Below, piece by piece: positions 49,288 through 59,607 of a DNA stretch of 64,000 bases. Every line of letters begins with the position of its first letter. The first letter of the stretch is position 1. Under the pieces are notes generated by a model. It was not told where the DNA came from. It saw nothing but the letters and a program-made list of their open reading frames with translations, and ran no database searches. Both the position numbers and the translations under genes were made by a program. Origin of the DNA: Kitagawia praeruptora (taxonomy: Eukaryota > Streptophyta > Magnoliopsida > Apiales > Apiaceae); contig CM075348.1 of assembly GCA_037693485.1 (NCBI GenBank), forward strand, positions 121,779,609-121,843,608, read 5' to 3'.

Positions 49288-49415
49288 TGTGGATATGATT
49301 GATTATGCTTGTTTATCTTGAATCTGTTTTATATCAAAATGTACTAATATGCAGGGATTTAGGGGGAGCTTTCTTATTCTCCTAAATAGTGTGTAATCAT
49401 CAAAAAGGGGGAGAT
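49288..49415 (+). other. E1-family 3' UTR fragment with PPT
   Basis: Apart from its first 20 or so bases it matches 56645-56756, the end of the E1 interior. It includes AGGGGGAG and the PPT CAAAAAGGGGGAGAT (49401-49415) directly before an LTR. Multiple GGGGGAG tracts are a known Sirevirus trait. Confidence 0.85.
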
Positions 49416-51150
49416 TGATACTCCTATGGTTTTGATGATCACATTCAGCAAGCTATTTGCTTGTAGTTTGATATAAAACATTATGTTATGGTTGTACTAA
49501 CTTGGTTTTGAAGGGAATATTAAGTTTACAGAGAATATATATTCAGCAAGCCATTTGGTGTTACAACAGAGACAGTTTGGCAAGCCATTTGCACTGACAG
49601 ACACAAACAGCAAGCCATTTGCAAACTGCCAGAAATCCTGAAGATATATATCAAGTCAAATTCTCATGGATGTAATTCAGGAAATATATTGTGAGGATTC
49701 TTTATTATATAATATGTACACAATATATTCTAGAGCTCAAATCTTTTCAAATATCTTTCTTTAAATTATTTTATAAAACTTATAGGAGTTTCCTTATTTA
49801 AAAGATTTTCTTTCTCTCAAATCTCCTATACGCGTTTTATATCCATACAATTCAGAAGGGTTAAGCTTTCATCGATTTCTTTCTCTCAAACCCTCTGTCT
49901 AACGTTCACAAGAACGTTTGTAAAATCTCTAACCAATTGAAATCTATGTTATGGTTGTACTAACTTGGTTTTGCAGGGTATATTAAGTTTACAGAGAATA
50001 TATATTCAACAAGCCATTTGGTGTTACAACAGAGACAGTTTGGCAAGCCATTTGCACTGACAGACACAAACAGTAAGCCATTTGCAAACTGCCAGAAATC
50101 CTGAAGATATATATCAAGTCAAATTCTCATGGATGTAATTCAGGAAATATATTGTGAGGATTCTTTATTATATAATACGTACACAATATATTCTAGAGCT
50201 CAAATCTTTTCAAATATCTTTCTTTAAATTATTTTATAAAACTTATAGGAGTTTCCTTATTTAAAAGATTTTCTTTCTCTCAAATCTCCTATACGCGTTT
50301 TATATCCATACAATTCAGAAGGGTTAAGCTTTCATCGATTTCTTTCTCTCAAACCCTCTGTCTAACGTTCACAAGAACGTTTTTAAAATCTCTAACCAAT
50401 TGAACGTTGGAAATTGATTATAATCGTTCGAATAATTGGTGATTGATTTTCTGAACGTTGGTGTGAAGCTTTATAAACCTGATTCTTGTGTTCATTCGTC
50501 TCTAACAATCTAGAGAAAAATATTCAAGCACACAAGAACACAAACAACTTAGTTTTTCATTGCTATATCTTTCGTTCTCTCGAGCTCTTAATATATTATA
50601 TACGTGCTATATCTTAAAGAGGTCATAGTTTGAGTTGTATTCATCTATTGATTGTATTGTTCGAATTGTAAGGTTTAGTTGTTGGACAAGTTGGCTTGGG
50701 AACTAGGGTTTGGTGATCGTTGCTAGAGAAGTATACTTGGGAAGTATAGCTTAGAGAGCAAGTTCAAAAACAGGAGTTCAGCACGCCATTTGTCAACAGC
50801 TGGGTATTAAGGGAGATATATTATTGTATCTTGTAATTGGTTTTATTTCAGTGATCAATAATATATTCTCTTACCAAGTTGGTAAGGGACCAGGACGTAG
50901 ACCATAGGGGTTAGGGGTCGAACCTGGCTAAAAGTCTCTGTGTTCTTTATTTTCTGCTCTTTACTTACTGCTTATATTTGGCTTACTGTTTCTGCACTTT
51001 ACTGTACTGATTATCTGTGCATTCAACATACCATTTGTCTCTGCATAAAATGAAATCAGTAAGCTGTTTCTGGTAATTTCTAAAATCGGTTTTAGTTAAA
51101 CATAGTTAGCCATTTACACCTATTCATCCCCCTCTAGGTGTGCATTTTCA
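49416..51150 (+). repeat. E1 inner LTR with internal partial duplication
   Basis: Starts TGATACTCC and ends CATTTTCA, but is 1735 bp against 1282 for the outer LTRs. The segment 49483-49940 is repeated at 49946-50403 (offset 463 bp). It is of the inner type (TATATCAA instead of TATATAAA). It is followed by a PBS and gag. Confidence 0.9.
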
Positions 51151-51152
51151 TT

Positions 51153-51164
51153 TGGTATCAGAGC
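51153..51164 (+). other. E1 second primer-binding site
   Basis: TGGTATCAGAGC two bases after the inner LTR, identical to 2711-2722. Confidence 0.92.
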
Positions 51165-51208
51165 TTTGGTATACTAACAATTCTGTAACAGGAAAGTATT
51201 CGATCATA

Positions 51209-53284
51209 ATGGCTGAAAACTATCCCGAAGGAAAATCTGATTTTAGGCCTCCACTTCTTCATGGCACACACAACTACCACTGGTGGAAAAGCAGCATGGA
51301 AACTCACTTATCCAAAGATCCATTAGTTCTGAGAGTTGTGCAAAAAGGTCCATATGTCTTTCTTGATAAGGATGGCAAGCCAAAGGATGTTGATGATCTC
51401 ACTCCAGACGAATTAATCAAACTTGGCTACAATGGAAAGGCTAGGAGTTCTCTTATGAATGGTTTGAACCAGGCTGAATATGATAAAGTATCTTCACTCA
51501 AATCATCAAAAGAAATGTGGGATGCTTTGGAGACTTATCATGAAGGTTCGAAATCTCTAAAGAAGGTGAAACTTAGCAAGCTAATGAATGACTTTGGAAA
51601 CTTCAAGCTTAATGAAGGTGAAACTATCAAGGATAGTCAAGCACGGTTTCAAGTTACTATTAACTCACTGAAGAGGCTTGGAAAATCTATACCACAAGAT
51701 GAAATCAATATGAAGGTCTTAAGTGCAGTACCATTTATCTACGAAGCCAAAGTTACTGCTTTGGAATCCTCACCACTTATTGATACTATGGATCACTTGG
51801 CTGTATTTGCTGAGCTAGAGCAATTTGAAAGCAAGATAAATGGAAATCAGGTGGGAAGTTCAAGTGTTAAAGCTCCAACAGAAAAGATGAAGAATATGGC
51901 TCTCCATTCTAAAGACAGCAAGCCAATTGACTTTAATGGTGAATCTGATTCAGATGAGGAACTTGCACTTATTTCAAAGAAGATCAAGAGGCTGATAGAA
52001 AAGAAGAATATGATGAAAAGGGAAAGAGGTGGCTACTACAACAACAAGAAAGGCTCAAAAGACTCTAAGGAGGAAACTTGTTTCGAATGTGGCAAGCCAG
52101 GTCATTATAAAAGGAACTGGTACAAACTGAAGTCAAAACAGCCTACTGTTTTCAAGGATAAGAAGAAATCAAAGGCTCTACTGACTTAGAGTGATGATGA
52201 TTCAGATTCCAGTGATGACTCAAGTGAAGAAATGGTGAACTTAGCTCTTGTTGGAATTGAAGATGAATCTACTCAAGGAAATTCAGAAGGAGTGTATGCT
52301 GAAACTGATTCTGAAGAGGATTCTAGTGAGGTAAACTCTTCTAATGATTACATTTCTTCAGATGATACATTGTTAGATTCACTAACCATGCAGGAACAAA
52401 ATAGTGTTACAATTGAAGAACACATGGCACTAAAGGCTGAAATCAGCAAGCTGACTGATAAGAATGCCTATTTATCCAAAATGGTAAAAGATCTGTTGCC
52501 AAAAATGGAAGAATGGGATTCAACTTCATTCAGTAAAGCTACAGAGATCAAGGAACTAAATACTAAGAACAGACATTTAGAGGCTAATGTCAAGTTACTT
52601 GAGAAGAGAAACAAGACCTTGACTGAAGAAATCAAAGAGCTAAGGTCTGATGTCAAAACTAAAGCTAAAGCATTGGAATCATACAAAATGAAGGAATCTA
52701 GTCAAGCCGAATCCTCAAAAACTGCTGAAAAGAGAGTCCAGCAAGCTGAACTCATCAAATAGCAAGCTGAAGTGATCACCCTCCTAGAAACAGAAGTTAA
52801 AGATCTCAAGAAGGGCATGGAAACTTTTGTTCAAGGTGAAGACACTTTAAAAACAATGATGAAGAAGGCAAATGTACCTTTGGTCAGAGAAGGTGTTGGT
52901 CTAAACTTCAACAAGAAAGATAAGGTGCTCAAATATGATGGAAGGAATGGCATTCCCTACAATTATGCTATGCCTTGGAAGACATGCAACAAATGTGGTG
53001 GAAAAGGACATCTGGAAAAAAATTGTGTGGTTCAAGTATATCATAAGACGAAAACAACATACCAGAATGGATCAGGCAGACAGAAAACAGCTTACCAGAA
53101 TGGACCAGACAGGAGACAAACAACATACCAGAATGCTTCTGGCAGAAGACAAACAGCTTACCAACAGAATGATCAGTCCCCAAAAGTGGTCCAAATGTGG
53201 ATCAAGAAATCTGATTTAAATGCTTTATATATTCTTGCTACTAACCAACCTGGACCCAAACCTATATGGGTACCAAAACATTGA
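51209..53284 (+). pseudogene. gag: E1 second gag, two in-frame stops
   Basis: Same Gag as 2767-4635 but complete, about 690 codons. It shares the TAG after the first zinc knuckle (52187-52189) and has another TAG at 52760-52762 where the first copy has CAG. The second knuckle is at about 52986-53027. A glutamine/threonine-rich repeat follows (AYQN-type units, 53050-53165), coded by repeated ACCAGAATG, then an IWVPKH tail and TGA. The two stops divide it into three open segments. A coiled coil is likely at 52400-52830. Confidence 0.9.
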
Positions 53285-53306
53285 GGTATTTTTGTTTGTT
53301 TTGTAG

Positions 53307-53732
53307 ATGTGCCTTGCTGCTAAGGTCAAGTCAAAGCAATTGATCTCAGATAGTGGATGCACAAGACATATGTGTGGAGACAAATCTCAGTTTATGAATC
53401 TCAAAATGAAAAAGGGTGGAAGAGTGACAATTGGGAATAGCAAAACTCTTCAAATCCTTGGTACCGGTTCTATTGGTAATAGTAATATTTCAATTGATAA
53501 AGTTCAATATGTCAAAGGTCTTACTTATAATTTGCTGAGTGTTACTCAATTATTTGATGATGGACATCATGTTGAATTGGGCATTGATAAAGCTATTATT
53601 ACTATTGGCACTAACAAATTCCCCATAGTTGCTAGAAGGGAAGGAAATATAAATGTATTAGACTTTGATATGCAGGAAACAGCATGTTGTTTGGCTGCAA
53701 TGGATAATGACCCATTTATTTGGCATAGATGA
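53307..53732 (+). pseudogene. pol: E1 protease and start of integrase
   Basis: Aspartic protease with the active-site motif DSGCTRHMCGD about 15 residues in, followed by the usual Tyr/Leu-rich copia protease blocks (YVKGLTYNLLSVTQL). It ends in the integrase zinc-binding motif at WHR, where a TGA (53730-53732) replaces the Arg codon seen in relatives. A TAG in this frame lies directly before the ATG, and the frame is +1 relative to gag. Confidence 0.88.
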
Positions 53733-55148
53733 TTGGGACATGCACACATGGATTTGCTCAGAAAGTTATCAAGCAAGAAACTAGTGAGAGGGTTGCCCAA
53801 ACTAAAGTATGTCAAAACAGAAGTATGTTCAGCTTGCCAATTGGGAAAACATCTTCGAAGTACTCACAAATCAAAGAAAATGGTATCTACTTCTAAACCC
53901 TTAGAGCTTCTGCATTTGGACTTATTTGGTCCAGAAGCTTACAAGAGTATTGGAGGTAAACAATATGGTTTTGTGATTGTAGATGATTATTCTAGATTTA
54001 CATGGGTGTTATTTCTTCGTATTAAAGATTGTGCTTTTGATGAGTTTAAGAAACTAATCAAATTACTTGAGAACAAGTTGAATACAAGACTTGTAGGTAT
54101 AAGGAGTGATAGAGGAGGTGAATTTCTCAACAAAGACTTCATTGATTATTGTGAAAAAAGAGGGATTACACATGAATTTTCTGCACCAAGGACTCCACAG
54201 CAAAACGGAGTGGTAGAAAGGAAGAACATGTCACTACAAGAAATAGCAAGGACTCTATTGCAAGAAAGCAAGCTGCCTAGAAGTTTTTGGGCAGAAGCAG
54301 TGAATACAGCATGCTATTTGTTGAACAGAGTCATAATCAGACCTATTTTGAACAAAACTCCGTATGAATTGTTGAGGAAAAAGAAACCAAACATTAGTTA
54401 CTTCAAAATCTTTGGCTTAAAGTGTTTTGTGCTCAAGACAATTGATAATGATGGTAAATTCGATGCTAAATCTTATGAGGCTATTTTTCTTGGCTATTCT
54501 TTAACTAGTAGAGCATATAGAGTTTATAACTTAAATAAACATATAGTTGAAGAATCTATTGATGTTACTTTTCAAGAACCTAACAATGATCTGCCAAGAG
54601 ACGAGGAAGAATTTGCAGGTGAAGCTGATAATATACAACATCAAGTTACTGGAAATCAGCAAGCCAACAATTCTACTGAAACTGGAAGTCAGCAAGCCAA
54701 CAACACTACTGAGAATGGAAAACAACAAGCTGGAACTGCAAATCAGCAAGCTGAAGTGGTCAGAATCACTTCACACGAAGAAATTGCTCAACATTCTCTA
54801 CCAAAGGCTACAAGGACAATAAAGAATCATCCTCCAGAACTTGTTATTGGAAATATTTCAGATGGAATCATAACAAGGAGAGGAAAAGCAAACTTTTGTG
54901 CTTATGCTGCCTTTTTAGCTCAAGAAGAACCCAAAAATATCAAGGAAGCATTAGAAGATGAAAATTGGATCATGGCAATGCAAGAGGAACTCAACCAATT
55001 CGAGAGATGTGATGTTTGGGAACTTGTAAAGCCACCAGAAGATGCTTCTATCATAGGAACCAAATGGGTGTTCAAAAACAAAGTGGATGAATTTGGAACA
55101 GTTACTCGAAATAAGGCAAGGCTCGTGGCTCAAGGCTATAATCAATAA
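53733..55148 (+). pseudogene. pol: E1 integrase and N-terminal RT
   Basis: Same frame as the protease. The rest of the zinc region is LGHAHM with CSACQLGKH. The DDE core follows: HLDLFGP, IRSDRGGEFLN and TPQQNGVVERKN. Next is the copia integrase tail (IFLGYSLTSRAYRVYN), a Gln/Asn/Thr-rich linker with reiterated NQQAN units coded by CAGCAAGCC (54650-54760), and the RT start (EELNQFERCDVWELV; GTKWVFKNK; ARLVAQGYNQ). It ends at TAA 55146-55148, where relatives have Gln. Confidence 0.9.
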
Positions 55149-56450
55149 GAAGGAATTGATTTTGAAGAAACATATGCACCTGTAGCTCGTTTAGAATCAA
55201 TCAGAATGCTTCTTGCCTATGCATGCTACAAGAAATTCAAGTTATATCAAATGGACGTTAAAAGCGCATTTCTAAATGGCGTGCTGGATGAGGAAGTCTA
55301 TGTCAAACAGCCTCCTGGATTCGAACATGAGAAGTTTCATGACTATGTTTACAAGCTCAATAAGGCATTATATGGTTTAAGACAGGCCCCTAGAGCGTGG
55401 TATGAGAGGCTTAGTAAGTTTCTTCTCAAAAATGGATTCATTCGAGGTAATATCGATCCCACATTATTTACAAAGCAAAATGGTAAAGATATTCTTGTTG
55501 TACAAATATATGTGGATGATATTGTATTTGGTGCTACTAATGAATCTATGTGTGAGTGGTTTTCTAAGTGTATGTACAATGAATTTGACATGAGCATGAT
55601 GGGGGAACTCAACTATTTCTTGGGTCTTCAAATCAAGCAAACCAATGATGGTATTTATGTGCATCAATCAAAGTATACAAAGAATCTGCTCAAAAGATTT
55701 GGTTATGAAGATGTCAAAGCAAAAACAACTCCTATGACTCAAAACAGCAAGCTGTTTGCAGATGAGAATGGTAAGGAGGTGGATGTCAAAAGGTATAGAG
55801 GTATGATTGGAAGTTTATTATATTTAACTGCCTCAAGACCTGATATCATGTATAGTGTATGTGTTTGTGCAAGGTTTCAATCCAACCCTAAAGAGTCTCA
55901 CTTAAATGCGGTTAAAAGAATTTTTAAATACTTAAGTGGTACTATCAATCTTGGTTTGTTCTATCCTATCACAAATACTTTTGATCTTGTGGGGTATAGT
56001 GATGCAGATTATGCAGGGTCTCAAACTGATAGAAAGAGTACTAGTGGTGTTTGTACATTCCTTGGACAAAGCTTGGTTTCATGGCAAAGCAAAAAGCAAG
56101 CTTCTGTTGCTCTATCAACGGCCGAAGGAGAATATCTAGCAGCTGGTAGCTGTTGTTCTCAAATTTTATGGATGATTCAAACTCTAAGGGATTTTAATAT
56201 CAAGTGTGGCAAGATTCCAATATATTGTGACAACACGAGTGCTATCAATATCTCCAAGAATCCTGTGAATCACTCAAGAACAAAGCATATCGACGTTCGT
56301 CATCATTTCTTGAGAGATAATGCAGCAAAAGGGAAGATTGAGTTGGTATTTGTCTCAACTGAAGTTCAACTGGCAGATATTTTCACAAAGCCATTGGCTG
56401 AAGAAAGATTTGCAGCCATACGAATGGAGCTCGACATGTGTACTGTGTAG
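55149..56450 (+). pseudogene. pol: E1 reverse transcriptase and RNase H
   Basis: Continues the pol frame after the TAA. RT motifs: TYAPVARLESIR, QMDVKSAFLNG, KALYGLRQAPRAWY and the intact catalytic YVDDIVFG. RNase H: DADYAGSQTDRKSTSG, STAEGEYLAA and YCDNTSAI with the expected Asp/Glu residues, ending LADIFTKPLAEERF and a stop at 56450. This segment is uninterrupted for 434 codons. No env-like ORF follows. Confidence 0.92.
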
Positions 56451-56756
56451 TCAGCAAGCTGACAAGTGCAGAATGGGTAACGTTGGCTTACCATTTGTAT
56501 CTGAACAGTTTATATGCCATTACCATGATTTGATTTTGTTGATTTTATTTCTCTATGCTTATTCCAGACCTGGACTAATATTCTGTTTGTTGAATTTTTT
56601 GATGGATTAAGGGGGCTAGTTTGGTCAAGATATTCGGTTTAGATTTGATGCTTGTTTATCTTGAATCTGTTTTATATCAAAATGTACTAATATGCAGGGA
56701 TTTAGGGGGAGTTCTTATTTCTCCTAAATATTGTGTAATCATCAAAAAGGGGAGAT
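56451..56756 (+). other. E1 3' UTR with polypurine tracts
   Basis: A short non-coding stretch. It contains AAGGGGGC (56610), TTAGGGGGAG (56702) and the PPT AAAAAGGGGAGAT (56744-56756) next to the 3' LTR. The PPT is one G shorter than at 49401-49415. Confidence 0.88.
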
Positions 56757-58038
56757 TGATACTCCTATGGTTTTGATGATCACATTCAGCAAGCTATTTA
56801 CTTGTAGTTTGATATAAAACATTGTGTTATGGTTGTACTAACTTGGTTTTGCAGGGTATATTAAGTTTACAGAGAATATATATACAGCAAGCCATTTGGT
56901 GTTACAACAGAGACAGTTTGGCAAGCCATTTGCACTGACAGACACAAACAGCAAGCCATTTGCAAACTGCCAGAAATCCTGAAGACTTATATAAAGACAA
57001 ATTCTCATGGATGTAATTCAGGAAATATATTGTGAGGACTACTTATTATATAATACGTACACAATATATTCTAGAGCTCAAATCTTTTTAAATATCTTTC
57101 TTTAAATCATTTTATAGAACTTATAGGAGTTTCCTTATTTAAAAGATTTTCTTTCTTTCAAATCTCCTATACGCGTTTTATATCTATACAGTTCAGAAGG
57201 GTTAAGCTTTCATCGATTTCTTTCTCTCAAACCCTCTGTCTAACGTTCACAAGAACGTTTGTAAAATCTCTAACCAATTGAACGTTGAAAATTGATTCTA
57301 ATAGTTCGAATAAATTGGTGATTGATTTTCTGAACGTTGGTGTGAAGATTTATAAACTGATTCTTGTGTTCATTCGTTTCACACAATCCAGAGAACATTC
57401 AGAGAAAACTTTCAAGCACACAAGATTACAAACAACTCGGTTTTTCATTGCTATATCTTTCGTTCTCTCGAGCTCTTAATATATTATATACGTGCTATAT
57501 CTTAAAGAGTTCATAGTTTGAGTTGTATTCATCTATTGATTGTATTGTTCGATTTGTAAGGTTTAGTTGTTGGACAAGTTGGCTTGGGAACTAGGGTTTG
57601 GTGATCGTTGCTAGAGAAGTATACTTGGGAAGTATAGCTTAGAGAGCAAGTTCAGAAATAGGAGTTCAGCATGCCATTTGTCAACAGCTGGGTATTAAGG
57701 GAGATATATTATTGTATCTTGTAATTGGTTTTATTTCAGTGATCAATAATATATTCTCTTACCAAGTTGGTAAGGGACCAGGACGTAGACCATAGGGGTT
57801 AGGGGTCGAACCTGGCTAAAAGTCTCTGTGTTCTTTATTTTCTGCTCTTTACTTACTGCTTGCATTTAGCTTACTGTTTCTGCACTTTACTGTACTGATT
57901 ATCTGTGCATTCAGCATACCATTTGTCTCTGCATAAAACGAAATCAGTAAGCTATTTATGGTAATTTTTAAAATTGGTTTTAGTTAAACATAGTTAGCCA
58001 TTTACACCTATTCACCCCCCTCTAGGTGTGCATTTTCA
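56757..58038 (+). repeat. E1 3' LTR (outer type)
   Basis: 1282 bp, TGATACTCC to CATTTTCA, followed by AACAT. The TATA box is at 56988-56995. It shares the outer-type variants with 1427-2708. Confidence 0.95.
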
Positions 58039-58043
58039 AACAT

Positions 58044-58560
58044 CACTGACTTGGAAAACCAGGTGGCCATGGTAGCCCTGGAACATGGAACCACTGATGA
58101 ATTCTTTAAAAGATCATTGGCAAAGCATCCTCCTGAAAACATGGCTGAACTCCAGCGAAGGGCTGACAAATATATCAAGGCTGAGGATAGCATGAAGAAA
58201 GAAGCCGCGGGAGGTAATGGCAAGGGTAACAACGACTCCAAAAAGCGAAAACAAGACCAGGAGTATGATGCTAGGGACAAGTATCCCCGTACTAGCAAAG
58301 ACTCTGAGTCAACACCGAAAAAGAATATGGGACCAAGATTTTCTGACTATGCAAGATTGAATGCTCCTAGGAGTCAAATCTTGTTAGAGATCGAGAAGGA
58401 TAAGGACTTCCGATGGCCGAAGCCACTCATGGGAGACCCCGTAAAGAGAAACAAGGATCAATATTGTCGGTTCCACCGAGATGTGGGGCATGATACAGAT
58501 GATTGTAGGCAGTTAAAGGATGAGATTGAATTCCTTGATCCGCAAAGGAAAGCTAAATAA
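58044..58560 (+). pseudogene. gag: E0 gag, C-terminal part
   Basis: Resumes the gag frame interrupted at 1426. It holds the end of the Gag domain (FKRSLAKHPPENMAELQ), a Lys/Asp/Ser-rich region, and a zinc-knuckle-like motif typical of Tat elements (YCRFHRDVGHDTDDC). A 1-bp insertion near 58537 throws it out of frame, giving the stop at 58558-58560; the true continuation is in the next frame. Confidence 0.88.
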
Positions 58561-59059
58561 TTTCACCAAGGGTGAAGATCGTGGAACCCAAAGAAGGGAT
58601 TACGACAGGAGAGATAATGACAGAAGTGACAATAATCGTGATCATAACACACAGCCCCATGGGCCAGTTGTTAACATGATTTGGGGAGGCCCGACAGCGG
58701 CTGGAACAACTCGGAACTCTCAAAAGGCATATGCCAGGGAGGTGATGCACATCGTGGGAGAGGCCCCGAAGCGTGCAAGAACTGAAATCACAATTGGTTT
58801 CGATAATTCTGATCTTAAAGGGGTGAAGTTTCCCCATGACGACCCGTTGGTCATAACCCCTGTGATTGGAAACTCGGAAGTGAAGCGGGTCTTGATAGAC
58901 AATGGAGCTTCAGTTGATATTCTGTTTCATGACGCATTCGTAAAGATGGGATACAATGATTCTCAGCTAACCCCAACAAACATGCCGATCTACGGATTTA
59001 ATGGAGTTGAGTCCAAGGTTGAAGGGACTAGGAACCTAAAGAAGCTACTCAGATGTTGA
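58520..59059 (+). pseudogene. pol: E0 gag end and aspartic protease
   Basis: The frame after the gag frameshift starts with an Arg/Asp/Asn-rich stretch (DRRDNDRSDNNRD). It leads to the retropepsin active site VLIDNGASVDILF, with Asn between Asp and Gly as common in Tat-type proteases. After VEGT a short deletion changes frame and gives the stop at 59057-59059. Confidence 0.85.
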
Positions 59060-59607
59060 ATTTTCTGGTAATTAAGGTAGCCTCAACTTATAACGCACTC
59101 CTGGGAAGGACTGGACTTCATGCGTTTAAGGCTGTTGCCTCAACATATCACATGAAGATTAAGTTTCCAACCCGGAATGGGGTCGGAGAACAAAAAGGCG
59201 ACCAGAAGATGGCAAGAAGTTGTTATGTATCCGCCCTAAGAGCTGATGGAGTCGGGAGGCAGGTACTCCCGATTGAAGACATGGATGTCCGTGGTGATGA
59301 TGAACAACGAGGGAAGCCAGCAGAGGATTTAATCCCCGTCCTTCTGGAGCTGGGCGACCCTGAGAAGGTTACATATATAGGAGCATCTCTGAAGGAACCC
59401 CTGAAGGACGAATTGACAGCGTTCTTGCAAGAGAATAGCGATGTGTTTGCTTGGACAGCAGCGGACATGCCAAGAATTGACCCCCAACTTATAACTCATA
59501 GGTTGAACGTCGATCCTGAATGGAAGAAGATATAGCAGAAGAAGAGGAATTTTTCTCCTGAGAGGTAGGAGGCCATTAAGCAAGAAGTTGACAAACTATT
59601 TGAAGCT
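59053..59607 (+). pseudogene. pol: E0 protease C-terminus and linker to RT
   Basis: YNALLGRTGLH is the conserved end of the protease region; then a linker leads toward the RT (DMPRIDPQLITHRLNVD). Two TAG stops (59533-59535, 59566-59568) interrupt the segment just before RT, in the stretch around KKRNFSPER. Confidence 0.82.

Larger units (their letters stand above)
1427..58038 (+). mobile_element. E1: Sirevirus-type Ty1/copia composite element
   Basis: It is bounded by 1282-bp LTRs at 1427-2708 and 56757-58038 with TSD AACAT, an initiator-Met PBS, and a purine tract before the 3' LTR. Inside are a first gag (truncated), fragments of a second LTR variant (hosting E2 and E3), a stretch of 3' UTR, an LTR with an internal duplication, and a second gag plus a complete-length pol. 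The long gag with zinc knuckles and coiled coil, and a pol in the order PR-IN-RT-RNase H, fit the Sirevirus lineage. I count about a dozen differences between the outer LTRs, nearly all transitions. The element is not coding-competent because of stops in gag and pol. Confidence 0.92.
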
